From positions 30,987,806 through 31,051,805 of the forward strand of contig NC_085140.1 in NCBI RefSeq assembly GCF_024139115.2: DNA of 64,000 bases, given 5' to 3'. The DNA is from Armigeres subalbatus (taxonomy: Eukaryota; Arthropoda; Insecta; Diptera; Culicidae). This document shows, piece after piece, positions 10,776 through 22,115 of this stretch (the stretch's first letter is position 1; the number at the start of each line of letters is the position of its first letter). The notes beneath the pieces were generated by a model that ran no database searches, was not told where the DNA came from, and was given only the letters and a program-made list of their open reading frames with translations. The position numbers and the translations under genes are program-made.

Positions 10776-12802
10776 GGACGCTTAAACAGACCTGACACGA
10801 TGGCCCTCCAACGAGACAGGAGGTTTGCGCAGTCCCAATAAGCCACATTTAAAAACAACCATTACAAACAACACATAAGATAATAAGGCTCGATACAATC
10901 GACAATGACCAAAATTAATTTTTCCATTCGTATCAACATCAAAATGTTTTTATTTTTAAAAAAATCTTACATTTATTGCATTTTGCATAAAAACGTCAAT
11001 TGTAAAACTTGAATTGGTTACTGAAACTGTAGAAGTTAAAATATTTTCATGAAGTAGGACAATAATTTTGCATCGATGGTGGTTGCCAGGTTGTACATAG
11101 AAATGTCATACGGATAATGCGTGCACATTCAAATCTGTGTAGTGTGTGCACAACTAAATCTTATATCAATAATCTGACGCTAACCTTGAAGTCGTCCTAA
11201 CCATATTCCTTGAACCACCATCTATCAAAGTGGAATAAGGGTCGAGCATCAGATTTTTTCTTTCCACGTCCATGTCCTACATATATATTTCTTAGCTTGA
11301 TTTAGTACCAATCCCTGCCTCTCACGAAATCCTCCTCAACGCATAACTCAACATCCGCACCGTATTTATGGTGGCAATGACAGGCGCCTATTTATCTACA
11401 CGCACCTTCATGAAAGCGGATCGCCGAACGCACGAATCTCCGCTCAAGGTTAGATTCCAACTTGTATCGTATTTTGTTCCAGCAGCACTACATAGAAGTA
11501 GAAGTAGCAGCAGCGTCATCAAACCATCAATTAACACCAAACGTAGGGCTCTGAATGAAGTCAAACAATATTTATAGAGGCAATTAACTTTTGATCTGGA
11601 AGCGCAATCATTATTTGCTGTATCAGTCAAACGACTGCAATGTCTCGATCGAGAAACAAATTTCACCGGCAGCACGGCATTGATGACTTATTGCTGCTCC
11701 TGACAGGGTCGTTTCAGTTGTTAAATTCCGGGTACGTCTTGTAGTCTTTGATGTTTTGTACATCCGCTGGCTTCTATCTGTGTTCAGATACGACGACTGT
11801 TTCATGGCTGTTTCTTCCAGTCGGACCATGAAAAAGCATCCACTGATAACAGTTTCACATCGATGACGGCGCTCGGTATGATATTGTACTTACTAGTTGA
11901 TGTTACTAGCAGGCGCCACTATCTTGTCCCATACTGGGTCTAAAAACCGTATGTTGGTCTAATAGACCCCAGGAGGAGTGTGTTGTTGAATACTTGTGCG
12001 ACACAACACTTATCGTGGTCATTGCTCCTAAGTATTGCGTGCAGTTAAACACCATAAGACCATAATTTATAATTCAAAACTAACCTAATATGCACTCGTG
12101 GAATAAAGGTAGCTTGTCCGGATTGGAAGCTCAAAAGAAGAAAAATTCAATTGGTCGTTAATGATGACGTGATCTCGTTCCCCCTATGGAAGAATACATG
12201 TGCCAACGATTGATGGCACCCAGAGAAGTAGCGCAATGTGGGTGATGATCGAACAAAATTGCGCTTCTGTTTCATTTCATTTAGTAGTAAGCAAAACTGA
12301 TTGAAATACTTTCGATTGTTGACTGCTGCTGTTTGTGCTGGCTCGGATCGGATCGGATCAGAAGAGTTTATTGGATGGTAGAATAGATGGGGGCGCATGA
12401 TTTCTGCCCGGCGCGGAGGCGATGATATAAAAGTTGTTTTTCTCATACCGGATTCCAACAAGCCCTGCCAGAGGTAGTGCGGGTGGGTTGGATTAACGAA
12501 TGGCTTGTGTACCTTCTATTTTTATTTGAAGTGCAGCTCCGGGTTTTTCCGCTAGTTCCAGGATAGAAGTAGGGGGATAGAGCGACAGACTTGAAAGTGG
12601 CAGCTATGTTCAGTGTAGCCGGCCGGTAGTGAATTGAGTCTGAAGGTGATAGAGATAAGCGTGCCAAGAATGAGTCGAACTCGTAACTGATAGAGATTGA
12701 TGCATGATTCAATCCAAAGATTTACAATTTGAGGTAAATAATATTTGAAGATTTTGTTTTTCTTAAGAATTTTTAAATTTGAATCAAACAAGTATGATAC
12801 AC
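10776..12802. other. Non-coding spacer
   Basis: No gene, RNA gene or clear repeat boundary is seen. ORFs up to about 100 residues (for example 11388-11675 and 12147-12461 on the minus strand) lack domain motifs, signal peptides and splice-site context. Confidence 0.5.
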
Positions 12803-12897
12803 TGAGGATTTTCTTTACAATTAAGGTCGAAAAACGTATCTGTCAAGTTTACAACGTGGTGGAATTAAAAGAAATAGTACTAAACTCGTCTCATGAC
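12803..12897 (-). repeat. Single-arm copy of the 16848-17205 inverted-repeat family
   Basis: The segment contains AAGGTCGAAAAACGTATCTG, GTGGTGGAATT and AAACTCGTCTCATGACA in the same order as the right arm at 17125-17205. It is more diverged than the other copies. Confidence 0.65.
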
Positions 12898-13346
12898 AGA
12901 TGAAAACTTTCCACAAAAACAGCTTAATAATTTTCCTGCATATTTATACATACATACATAATTCAAATTGTAGTAAAAATGAAGAAACGCAAAGTTCCTC
13001 GATTTTTTTTTATTCTGATAGTTTTGTAATTCTCTTGCCCTGAAACTAAGATTTGTTAGTGCAGGATTGCGTAAAACTAAATAAATCAAATTACCATTAT
13101 TTCTTAAATTTACATGTTCATAGTTTTCAAATTGTTATTGGCAACACATTGTTTTAAGAAAATTATTTTGAGCTATATACATTTTTACCAGCCTATGACA
13201 ATCTCATAACAAAATCAAGCAATAATCAATACTATATTGTGGTTTACATTGTTTTTCGTTTTGAATAATCAATCAGTCCATATACAGGTATATGTACCTC
13301 GATTATATGGACCACATATGCTCAGCATTTTCGGCTTTTTTTCTTC
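12898..13346. other. AT-rich non-coding spacer
   Basis: No gene is seen. A 30-bp near-palindrome around 13276-13310 (CCATATA ... TATATGG) resembles a piece at 33058-33080. Confidence 0.5.
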
Positions 13347-13643
13347 AATTTGCTCCACACACAATAAAAAATGAGTTTTTATTATACAAGTTAGTACTTG
13401 GACGAAAGTTTATAAATATATCTATCAGCTGATGGTATCAAAACAGATAATGGTATTAAAATCGTGTACGACTTAATCAAAGTAAAATTACATTGCGGCT
13501 TTTTTGGTTTCATCATTTCGTACGGAGTGATTTTCACACCAATATCCGTTTTTATACCCTCAGCTGATAGATATATTTAAAAGCTTTCGTCCAATACTAA
13601 CTTGTATGTTCAAAGCTAATTTTCATTGTGTGAGACGCAAATT
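13347..13643. mobile_element. MITE with arms of about 100 bp
   Basis: 13347-13450 and 13545-13643 are imperfect reverse complements. Shared blocks are AATTTGC at the very ends, TACAAGTTAGTA, TGGACGAAAG, and ATATATCTATCAGCTGA. No coding sequence. The left and right flanks were not resolved further. Confidence 0.75.
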
Positions 13644-14155
13644 AAGGAATTAGGCATTACTGATATGAACTTCTCACCTCGATTATACACCCAAAACAAT
13701 TTGTATGACATTCTTTGTATTAAGCGTTTTGTATCAAATATCGCATGCAAACCAATCAGAGAATGTCATACTTGTTATGTCAGCTCATTGCATTAGGTTT
13801 ATTTGGTTTCGTTCAATACATCTAATCGACTCTCGTTGGCTCCTCCTGGAACAAGTACATGACTCGTACATGACAGCAGTATAACTTTGACCCACACAAT
13901 CTTCCCGATTCCATTTTTGATAACGGAAAATTATACCAATTTGCATGGTATGTCTAGTAGTCCAGATGGTTGACAAGTCAGTCGAGATGTGCTAAGTATG
14001 AAGGGTCCAGGTTCAACATCCGTTTTTGGCCGATTTGTTTTTGTAAGGTATTTCATTCATTCATTCGATGGGAGTGTAAAAATATATTCAATGTAGACAA
14101 CAAACACATAACCAGTTCTTATTTTCTCGTCTCCGATGACCTAATTTGGAGCCTT
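13644..14155. other. Non-coding spacer
   Basis: No gene or clear repeat was identified. A short AT-rich stretch near 13679 resembles the near-palindrome at 13276-13310. Confidence 0.45.
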
Positions 14156-14294
14156 TCACAAATTACGTTACGCTGTAGGGGGAGGGAGGGGGTCAGGCTG
14201 AGCGTTACGATTCATACAAAAAAAAAACCTTCCATACAAAAGAGGGAGGGGAGGGTGGTCCAAAATTATCAAATTTAGCGTTACGTAATTTGTT
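14156..14294. mobile_element. Short MITE with GCGTTACGTAATT-type ends and a G-rich core
   Basis: CACAAATTACGTTACGC at the left mirrors GCGTTACGTAATTTG at the right. The core holds strand-biased G runs (GGGGGAGGGAGGGGG near 14178 and AGGGAGGGGAGGGTGG near 14243). Related copies are at 23840-23974 and 30205-30312, where the C-rich strand is on top. Confidence 0.75.
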
Positions 14295-14707
14295 AAGAAC
14301 CCATTAAGGTCTGAGGGAAGGGTTTTCCGTTAAAAAAGCACGTGGTAGCACTCTCTGAGAGAGAAAATTGCCCAATTCAGCCCGCCAGAATGACGCTGGC
14401 AGTGTCGCCAAAATTATTTCATCATTATGCAGTTTACAATTGCTTGAGAATTTGTCGTAAACGGAGAACAAAAGGAATTGGCAACAATGGGGAAGAAATT
14501 TATCACTCATGCAGTGGTTCGGCGAGAGAACAGCAGCAGCGCCGACCAATCACGCAATGAGGAAATCAAAATAAACAAACTCCAGCTGGTTTTGGAAAAT
14601 GAAAACATGAGCCGTTTCTAGAACAACTTTAGAAAATATCGTCAGAGGATTTCTGTACAAGGTTTCCACACAAGCTTTCAAAAGTATTTTGGTGATAACA
14701 GTGGTAC
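14295..14707. other. Non-coding spacer
   Basis: No gene is seen. Overlapping ORFs at 14304-14560 on both strands have no recognisable motif. Confidence 0.45.
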
Positions 14708-14850
14708 TGGTGTAAGTAAGACAAATAAGATAAATTAGACAAATAAGACAAAAAAGACAAATAATTCAAAAAAGACAAATAAGACAAATTAGACAAATAA
14801 GACAAATAAGACAGATAAGGCAAATAAGACAAATAAGACTAATAAAATAG
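14708..14850. repeat. 9-10 bp tandem array (ACAAATAAG), left frame of the minisatellite
   Basis: About fourteen variants of AGACAAATA(A) run head to tail. The same unit appears in reverse complement at 16240-16318, on the far side of the minisatellite, so the two arrays form an inverted pair. Confidence 0.85.
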
Positions 14851-14875
14851 ATGAGACTAAGAAGAAAAATAAAGT

Positions 14876-16240
14876 AAGTTCCTCCAGGAACTCTTTCGGA
14901 GGTTACTCCAGGAATTCCTTCGGAAGTTCCTCCAGTAATTCCTTCGGAGGTTCCTCCAAGAATTCCTTACGAAGTTCCTCCAGGAATTCCTTTGGAAGTT
15001 CCTCCAAGAATTCCTTACGAAGTTCCTCCAGGAATTTCTTAGGAAGTTCCTCCAGGAATTCCTTCGGAAGTTCCTCCAGGAATTCCTTCGGAAGTTCCTC
15101 CAGGAATTCCTTCGGTAGTTCCTCCAGGAATTCCTTCGGAAGTTCCTCAAGGCATTCCTTCGGAAGTTCCTCCAGGAATTCCTTTGGAAGTTCCTCCAGG
15201 AATTCCTTTGGAAGTTCCTCCAGGAATTCCTTTGGAAGTTCCTCCTGGAATTCCTTTGGAAGTTCCTCCTGGAATTCCTTTGGAAGTTCCTCCAGGAATT
15301 CCTTCGGAAGTTCCTCCAGGAATTGCTTCGGAAGATCCTCCAGGAATTGCTTGGGAAGTTCCTCCAGGAATTCCCTGGGAAGTTCCTTCAGGAATTCCCT
15401 GGGAAGTTCCTCCAGGAATTCCTTGGGAAGTTCCTCCAGGAATTCCCTGGGAAGTTCCTCCAGGAATTCCCTGGGAAGTTCCTTCAGGAATTCCCTGGGA
15501 AGTTCCTCCAGGAATTCCTTCGGAAGTTCCTCCAGGAATTCCCTGGGAAGTTCCTCCAGGAATTCCCTGGGAAGTTCCTCCAGGAATTCCCTGGGAAGTT
15601 CCTCCAGGAATTCCCTGGGAAGTTCCTCCAGGAATTCCCTGGGAAGTTCCTCCAGGAATTCCCTGGGAAGTTCCTCCAGGAATTCCTTCGGAAGATCCTC
15701 CAGTAATTCCCTGGGAAGTTCCTCCAGGAATACACTGGGAAGTTCCTCCAGGAATTCATTCGGAAGTTCCTCCAGGAATTGCTTCGGAAGTTCTTCCAGG
15801 AATTCCTTCGGAAGTTCGTCCAGGAATTCCTTCGGAAGTTCGTCCAGGAATTCCTTCGGAAGCTCCTCCAGGAATTCCTTACGATGTTCTTCCAGGAATT
15901 CCTCCGGAAGTTCCACCAGGAATTCCTCCGGAAGTTCCTCCAGGAATTCCTCCGGAAGTTCCTCCAGGAATTCCTCCGGAAGTTCCTCTGAAAGTTCGTC
16001 CAGGATTTCCTCCGGAAGTTCCCCTAGTAGGAGTTCTCGGAGAAATCCCTGGAGCAACTTCCGGAGGAATGCCTGGAGGAACTTCCGGAGTAATTCCTGG
16101 AGAAATTCCTGGAGGAACTTCCGGAGGAATTCCTGGAGGAACTTCCGGAGGAATTCCTGGAGGAACTTCCGGAGGAATTTCTGGAGGAATTTCCAGAGGA
16201 ACTTCTGGAGGAATTCCTGGAGGGACTTCCGTAGGAATTT
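14876..16240. repeat. 24-bp minisatellite of about 55 units, with orientation switch near 16035
   Basis: The unit is GGAAGTTCCTCCAGGAATTCC plus three variable bases, nearly always carrying an EcoRI site. Units run in one orientation from 14876 to about 16035, then in the opposite orientation to 16240 (GGAGGAATTCCTGGAGGAAC). Because 24 is divisible by three, frames on both strands stay open for more than 380 codons. These frames lack any start context, domain or non-repeat sequence, so I treat them as a consequence of periodicity. Sub-arrays with a shared variant (for example the CCTGGGAA units at 15361-15680) show recent local amplification. Confidence 0.92.
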
Positions 16241-16318
16241 GTCTTATTTGTCCTATTTGTCTTATTTGCTTTATTTGTCTTATTTGTTTTATTTGTCTTA
16301 TTTGTCTTATTTATTATC
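16240..16318. repeat. 9-10 bp tandem array (CTTATTTGT), right frame of the minisatellite
   Basis: About eight units of TGTCTTATT(T) run head to tail, the reverse complement of the array at 14708-14850. Together with the inverted minisatellite units they give the block foldback symmetry. Confidence 0.85.
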
Positions 16319-16847
16319 AATTGTTTATCTTATCTCATTCCTATATTTGATTTCAATTTATATATTTGGTATCCTCGTGTTCACAAATAGGAATACGCTT
16401 TTTTCTAGTGTCACGCTAGATACAAAGTTGACAGACTTTCTATCGCTCTCATCGCTCCTTTCCTGCCGTGCGCCACAAGAAAATATGCTGTTGGCTGCTC
16501 TCCCGAAATAATAACTATTGTATGGAATTTAAAAAACCTGGTTGAAGTAAAAAGAGCTTCCTTCAAAATTCATTGCAGTGACATATACTTTTTATTACAT
16601 CAAAATGATCGTTGGAAAAATTTGAAACTTTTGTCAGTTGGGTTTTGCGAAATTCGATTCCTTTGTGCCTCAAATCGTCGGAGAGAGGTACTGAGAAGCG
16701 AAAATTTCAGTTGTACAATAGTTTAGTATTTAGAGCTTAATTTAAATTTGGGAAATAGTAGGACCATAAAATTTTGTAGGAACATTCCTTGATAAATTTC
16801 AAAGAGATTAAGAAAATTATTTTGAGCTTTTTAGTGGAATGTCTTCA
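16319..16847. other. Non-coding spacer
   Basis: No gene is seen. A string at about 16633-16665 (GTCAGTTGGG then GCGAAATTCG) recurs at 17219-17250, so the inverted-repeat element at 16848-17205 sits between two related flanking pieces. Confidence 0.5.
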
Positions 16848-17205
16848 CTTGTCATAAGACGAGTTTATACCATTCATTGAATTCCACCACTTAATTGTAT
16901 CTTGACAGATACGTATTTCGACCTCAACAGAAATGGTAGCCGTCTTCAAGTTTATACTCGTACTTAAGCGCAACAAGCGAGTAGAAGTAAGCAACTGTAC
17001 GAAATTTATACTAGATAAGTATAGATAAATTTATCTAGGTACTTACGCATAGTATAAATAGTGTAAGTTATGATCATTTTCTTCAAGTCGAGTCAAGTAC
17101 GAGACACTGTAGACGGCCTTACTGTTGAGGTCGAAATACGTATCTGTCAAGATACAATTAAGTGGTGGAATTCAATGGGATGGTATAAACTCGTCTTATG
17201 ACAAG
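16848..17205. mobile_element. Inverted-repeat element with arms of about 85 bp
   Basis: The ends read CTTGTCATAAGACGAG and CTCGTCTTATGACAAG. The arms continue through a TTATACC block, a CCACCACTTAATTGTATC block, then TACGTATTTCGACCTCAACA and its complement. Related pieces lie at 5530-5619 plus 8866-8940 and at 12803-12897. The core is AT-rich and non-coding. Confidence 0.82.
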
Positions 17206-18487
17206 TTCAAAGAGATTGTCAGTTGGGATTAGCGAAATTCGTTCCCAATTCCGAGTTATAGACATTTACATACGCGGAATTAATGCAGGATTGTAACAAA
17301 ACGATGCAATCTCTGGTTAGGTTGGGTTGCATTAGTACTGTGCCAGTATATTTTATGCTTCGTTTCAAACGCGTTTCAATTGATACCGCTTTGAATTTCT
17401 TAGTCTTTTCTGAGACAAAATATAGATTTACTAAGTACTTGAATAGATTTATTGCTATATGGTTCGTATATTTTTTTATTCACAGTCAGTTAATTGTTTC
17501 CTCTTTAGCATTTTTTAATTAATGTTATCTATCAATAGAGTTTTTAGTCTCAAACAGAAACTGAATACAGCTCGTTTCATGTACATGAGCCTAATTTGCT
17601 CCACTCATAACTGATCACTTAAATTTTAAAATGTTAGGCAAATTGCGTTTTTACAAAATGTATTGATTGTATTGTTCCCCTTTTTTCATTTGTAAATGGT
17701 TTGGATTTCTTAGTTTCACACAGAAAATTTCCTTATCAATATGGATTTGCTTAACGCGTTGTTTTTACAGTCTACTCTGTGTTTTGCCGTTTGCGCATTC
17801 AAAATCCCTCTTCTCCTTCCCCGGAAACCTGTTCCATTCTCTTTTTCAGCTTCATCTCCCCTTCCTTTCTCTTTTCACTTCCTTTTCCGTCAGGTAAATA
17901 ATGAGAAAGGCCAGTGAAGGCGATGGCATAAATTTCCCAAATTGAGCAGAACGTGCCTCCTGAGCCGACGTTCTGATACTTTCTCCTTTCTATATCCGTT
18001 TTTGACGTTTTTGACTTTCTATATCCGTTGGACAACGGTACTGGGTGTCAAATCAGAATCTAAAATTGGGGACCGTCACGAAATCATGTAAGATTTTGAA
18101 CGTTAATAGAGCCTTTATCTTTCGATGGATTTTCGAGTTTTATATATCAATCGACTCCGAAACTCTCCAGCAATTTGTCAATTTCATTGAAACTTTTGAT
18201 TATTTACGATAAGTCTCAGAGCGCACAGAACGATGGCGTTGGTAGCGGTCCTAGCATCGATGGCGGTGAATTCTGCATCTGTAGCGGTTTAGCGGCAATC
18301 TATTTCTTGCATGGTTCTGGGTCTGATTTTGTTGCAAGACGAACATATTGGTTATTTTTTGGACAACCATTTTATACAAGGGAAGGTTGTTGTGTGAAGA
18401 ATTTTGTTCATAGTGCAAATTAACCGCTAACGCCAGAAAGTTGCCATTCGTAGCGGAATCACAAACGCGCGGGAAGATGCTACAAAT
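17206..18487. other. Non-coding spacer
   Basis: No gene is seen. Small hydrophobic ORFs at 17283-17522, 17667-17897 and 18175-18423 have no homology I recognise and no neighbouring splice or promoter signals that persuade me. Confidence 0.45.
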
Positions 18488-18781
18488 ATTTATTCGGTGT
18501 CAGGCCATTTGGCCGAATGCCGTTTGGCCGAATAGTTAAAAAAAATTGACCTCAGGTTACGAGTAGTGAGTAAGAGTAAGAAATGAGAAGTGAATAATGA
18601 GGAGAAGAAAGTGAGAAGTGAAAAGTGGGAAGAGAAACGTGAACTGAGAACAGAGAACATCTTCCTTCAAACTTCTTCTTACTTCCTTCTTCTATTTGCT
18701 TTCTTCCTATTACTTCTTCCTTCTTTCCTTCTCCTGTTTTTCTTCTCCCTTCTTCTTTTTTTCTTTCTTCCTTCTTGCTTC
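18488..18781 (+). repeat. Left part of a composite repeat: GGCCGAAT end plus purine/pyrimidine tract
   Basis: It opens with CCATTTGGCCGAATG and TTTGGCCGAATAG, passes through a GAAGTGAGAAG-type purine tract (about 18570-18650), and then turns into a CTTCC-type pyrimidine tract. The tract is interrupted at 18782 by the RTE and resumes at 22006. A second repeat with the same ends is at 27788-28616 in the other orientation. Confidence 0.7.
18770..18781. repeat. Target-site duplication of the RTE, left copy
   Basis: CCTTCTTGCTTC is repeated exactly at 21994-22005. The surrounding tract is low-complexity, so some chance resemblance is possible. The duplication nevertheless falls exactly where element sequence begins and ends. 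Confidence 0.75.
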
Positions 18782-21700
18782 GTCTGTTCTCCATGTCAGG
18801 ATCGGCTCACAACAGCGTCTGTTCTCCATGCTAGGGGCGGCTGATCATCGTCCGAGTGCCAGCGAGGGACTCTAAAGTGAAACTGTGCACCATGGTCCAC
18901 CGGAAATAAGGAGGAATGGTCCTCCGGAAATTTAGGGGTTTGGTGTCAGGCCCTGCAAGCCAGCCTTTAAAAATCATAAGCAACGAACAATCAACAAGAG
19001 AGTACGGACCGGAACCATCGGCGAAGACCACTGCGACGAAAAGGGACTAGCGATTGGAAACTCGGTTCGTGGAACTGCAAATCTCTCAACTTCATCGGGA
19101 GCACACGCATACTCGCCGATGTGCTCAAGGACCGTGGATTCGGCATCGTAGCGCTGCAGGAGGTTTGTTGGAAGGGATCAATGGTGCGAACGTTTAGAGG
19201 TAATCATACCATCTACCAGAGCTGCGGCAACACACACGAGCTGGGAACAGCTTTCATAGTGATGGGCGATATGCAAAGGCGCGTGATCGGGTGGTGGCCG
19301 ATCAATGAAAGAATGTGCAGGTTGAGGATCAAAGGCCGGTTCTTCAACTTCAGCATAATCAACGTCCATAGCCCACACTCCGGAAGCACTGATGATGATA
19401 AGGACGCATTCTACGCGCAGCTGGAACGTGAGTACGACAGCTGCCCAAGCCACGACGTCAAAATCATCATAGGAGATTTGAACGCTCAGGTTGGCCAAGA
19501 GGAGGAGTTTAGACCGACTATTGGAAAGTTCAGCGCTCACCGGCTGACGAACGAAAACGGCCTACGACTAATTGATTTCGCCGCCTCCAAGAATATGGCC
19601 ATTCGTAGCACCTACTTCCAACACAGCCTCCCGTATCGGTACACCTGGAGATCACCACTGCAGACAGAATCACAAATCGACCACGTTCTGATTGATGGAC
19701 GGCATTTCTCCGACATTATCGACGTCAGGACATATCGTGGCGCTAACATCGACTCGGACCACTATCTGGTGATGGTTAAACTGCGCCCAAAACTATCCGT
19801 CATCAACAATGTTCGGTACCGACGACCGCCGCGGTACGACCTAGAACGACTGAAGCAACCAGATGTCGCCACACCATATGCGCAGCATCTCGAGGCAGCG
19901 TTGCCGGAAGAGGGTGAGCTCGATGGGGCCTCTCTTGAGGACTGCTGGAGTACAGTTAAAGCAGCCATTAACGACGCAGCGGAGAACAACGTCGGGTATA
20001 TGGGTCGAAGTCGACGGAACGATTGGTTCGACGAAGAGTGCAGACAGATTCTGGAGGAGAAGGACGCAGCGCGGGCGGTCGCGCTGCAGCAAGGTACCCG
20101 GCAGAACGTGGAACGTTATAGACGGAAGCGGAGACAGCAGACCCGCCTTTTTCAGGAGAAGAAACGCCGCCTGGAAGAAGCGGAGTGCGAGGAGATGGAA
20201 CAGCTGTGCCGTTCTCAAGAAACACGCAAGTTCTATCAGAAGCTCAACGCATCCCGCAAAGGCTTCGTGCCGCGAGCCGAAATGTGCCGGGATAAGGATG
20301 GGAGCATCTTGACGGACGAACGTGTGGTGATCGAAAGGTGGAAGCAGCACTACGAGGAACATCTGAATGGCGCTGAGAGTACAGGCAGTGAAAGTCAAGG
20401 CAGCGGAGGAGATGACTACGTCAGTTCAGCGGACGATGGAAGCCAACCAGCCCCCACCTTGAGGGAAGTTAAAGATGCCATTCAACAGCTAAAGACCAAT
20501 AGAGCAGCTGGTAAGGATGGTATCGGAGCTGAGATCATCAAGATGGGCCCGGAAAAGCTGGCCACTTGCCTGCACATACTGATAGTCAGAATCTGGGAAA
20601 CCGAACAGCTACCGGAGGAGTGGAAGGAAGGGGTTATATGCCCCATCTACAAGAAAGGCGACAAACTGGAGTGTGAGAACTTTCGAGCGATCACCATCCT
20701 TAATGCCGCCTACAAAGTGATATCCCAGATCATCTTCCGTCGTCTGTCACCATTAGTGAACGAGTTCGTGGGAAGTTATCAAGCCGGCTTCGTTGACGGC
20801 CGCTCGACAACGGACCAGATCTTTACTGTACGGCAAATCCTTCAAAAATGCCGTGAATACCAGGTCCCAACGCACCATCTGTTCGTTGATTTCAAGGCGG
20901 CATACGACAGTATAGACCGCGTAGAGCTATGGAAAATTATGGACGAGAACAGCTTCCGGGAAGCTTACCAGACTGATCAAAGCAACGGTGGATGGTGTGC
21001 AACACTGTATGAAGATTTCGTGTGAACACTACGGTTCGTTCAAATCGCGCCGGGGACTAAGACAAGGTGATGGACTTTCGTGCCTGTTGTTCAACATTGC
21101 GCTAGAAGGTGTCATGCGGAGAGCCGGGTGTAACAGCCGGGGTACGATTTTCAACAGATCCAGTCAATTTATTTGCTTCGCGGATGACATGGACATTGTC
21201 GGCCGAACATTTGCAAAGGTGGCAGAACTGTACACCCGCCTGAAACGTGAAGCAGCAAAAGTTGGACTGGTGGTGAATGCGTCAAAGACAAAGTACATGC
21301 TTGTGGGCGGAACCGAGCGCGACAGGGCCCGCCTGGGAAGCAGTGTTACGATAGACGGGGATACCTTCGAGGTGGTCGAGGAATTCGTCTACCTCGGATC
21401 CTTGCTAACGGCTGACAACAACGTTAGTCGTGAAATACGAAGGCGCATCATCTGTGGAAGTCGGGCCTACTACGGGCTCCAGAAGAAACTGCGGTCGAAA
21501 AATATTCGCCACCGCACCAAATGTGTCATGTACAAGACGCTTATAAGACCGGTTGTCCTCTACGGTCATGAAACATGGACAATGCTCGAGGAGGACTTGC
21601 AAGCACTCGGAGTATTCGAGAGACGGGTGCTTAGGACCATCTTTGGCGGTGTGCAAGAAGACGGTGTGTGGCGGCGAAGAATGAACCATGAGCTCGCCCA

Positions 21701-21993
21701 ACTCTACGGCGAACCCAGTATCCAGAAGGTAGCTAAAGCCGGAAGGGTACGATGGGCAGGACATGTTGCAAGAATGCCGGACAGCAACCCTGCAAAGATG
21801 GTGTTCGCTTCCGATCCGGCAGGTACGAGACGGCGTGGAGCGCAGCGAGCGAGATGGGCAGACCAGGTGCAGAACGACTTGGCGAGCGTGGGGCGTATCC
21901 GAGGATGGAGAGATGCGGCCTCGAACCGTGCATTGTGGCGTCAAATTGTTGATTCAGTGTTATCTGTTTAGATGTTAACTAAATAAATGAATC
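18782..21993 (+). mobile_element. Near-intact RTE-clade non-LTR retrotransposon
   Basis: The 3212-bp element has a 12-bp target-site duplication, a 5' UTR, one long endonuclease-RT reading frame and a very short 3' UTR ending in AAATAAATGAAT. Size, the single EN-RT ORF without RNase H, and the short repeat-like tail are the hallmarks of the RTE clade (JAM1 is a known Aedes example). The coding frame is broken only once. This is the youngest-looking retrotransposon in the window. Related fragments: 8990-9275, 31641-32138 and 57838-60250. Confidence 0.92.
19049..21971 (+). pseudogene. RTE endonuclease-reverse transcriptase with a single frameshift
   Basis: The endonuclease spans about 19070-19790: SWNCKSLNF, ALQEVCWKGS, IIIGDLNAQVG, SQIDHVLIDG and SDHYLVMVKLR carry the expected catalytic Glu, Asp, Asn and His positions. 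A linker of about 200 residues rich in Arg/Lys/Glu follows. The RT domain begins near 20460 (LKTNRAAGKDGIGAE) and has YQAGFVDGRSTTDQI, LFVDFKAAYDSID, LRQGDGLSCLLFNIALE and the FADDMDIV active-site box near 21180. A one-base change near 20960 shifts the frame; the second half runs on to the stop at 21971. A C-terminal WAGHVARMP motif, common in RTE proteins, is at about 21755. The upstream frame is open to about 18990, and I could not fix the ATG. Confidence 0.9.
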
Positions 21994-22005
21994 CCTTCTT
22001 GCTTC

Positions 22006-22115
22006 TTCCTTATTCCATCTACCTTCTTTTTCCTTCTTCCGTCTTCTGTTTTCCTTCTTTATTCCTTCTTCCCAGAGGCGTCGCGTCCGCATGTGCAACC
22101 TGTGCACTACACAGG
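22006..22115 (+). repeat. Right part of the composite repeat interrupted by the RTE
   Basis: The CTTCC-type pyrimidine tract resumes after the TSD and ends at about 22070. It is followed by CAGAGGCGTCGCG and a CCTGTGCAC segment. The reverse complement of that end (CGCGACGCCTCTG) starts the repeat at 27788. Confidence 0.7.

Noticed and set aside
14708..16318. CRISPR-like array
   Set aside because: Units are contiguous without spacers and the genome is animal; this is a minisatellite.
15184..16350. 388-residue plus-strand ORF and 384-residue minus-strand ORF as genes
   Set aside because: They are read straight through a 24-bp tandem repeat; several frames are open at once and there is no unique sequence, start context or domain.
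19178..20398. Minus-strand ORFs of 120-185 residues within the RTE
   Set aside because: Complementary shadows of the high-GC endonuclease-RT frame, with no motifs of their own.
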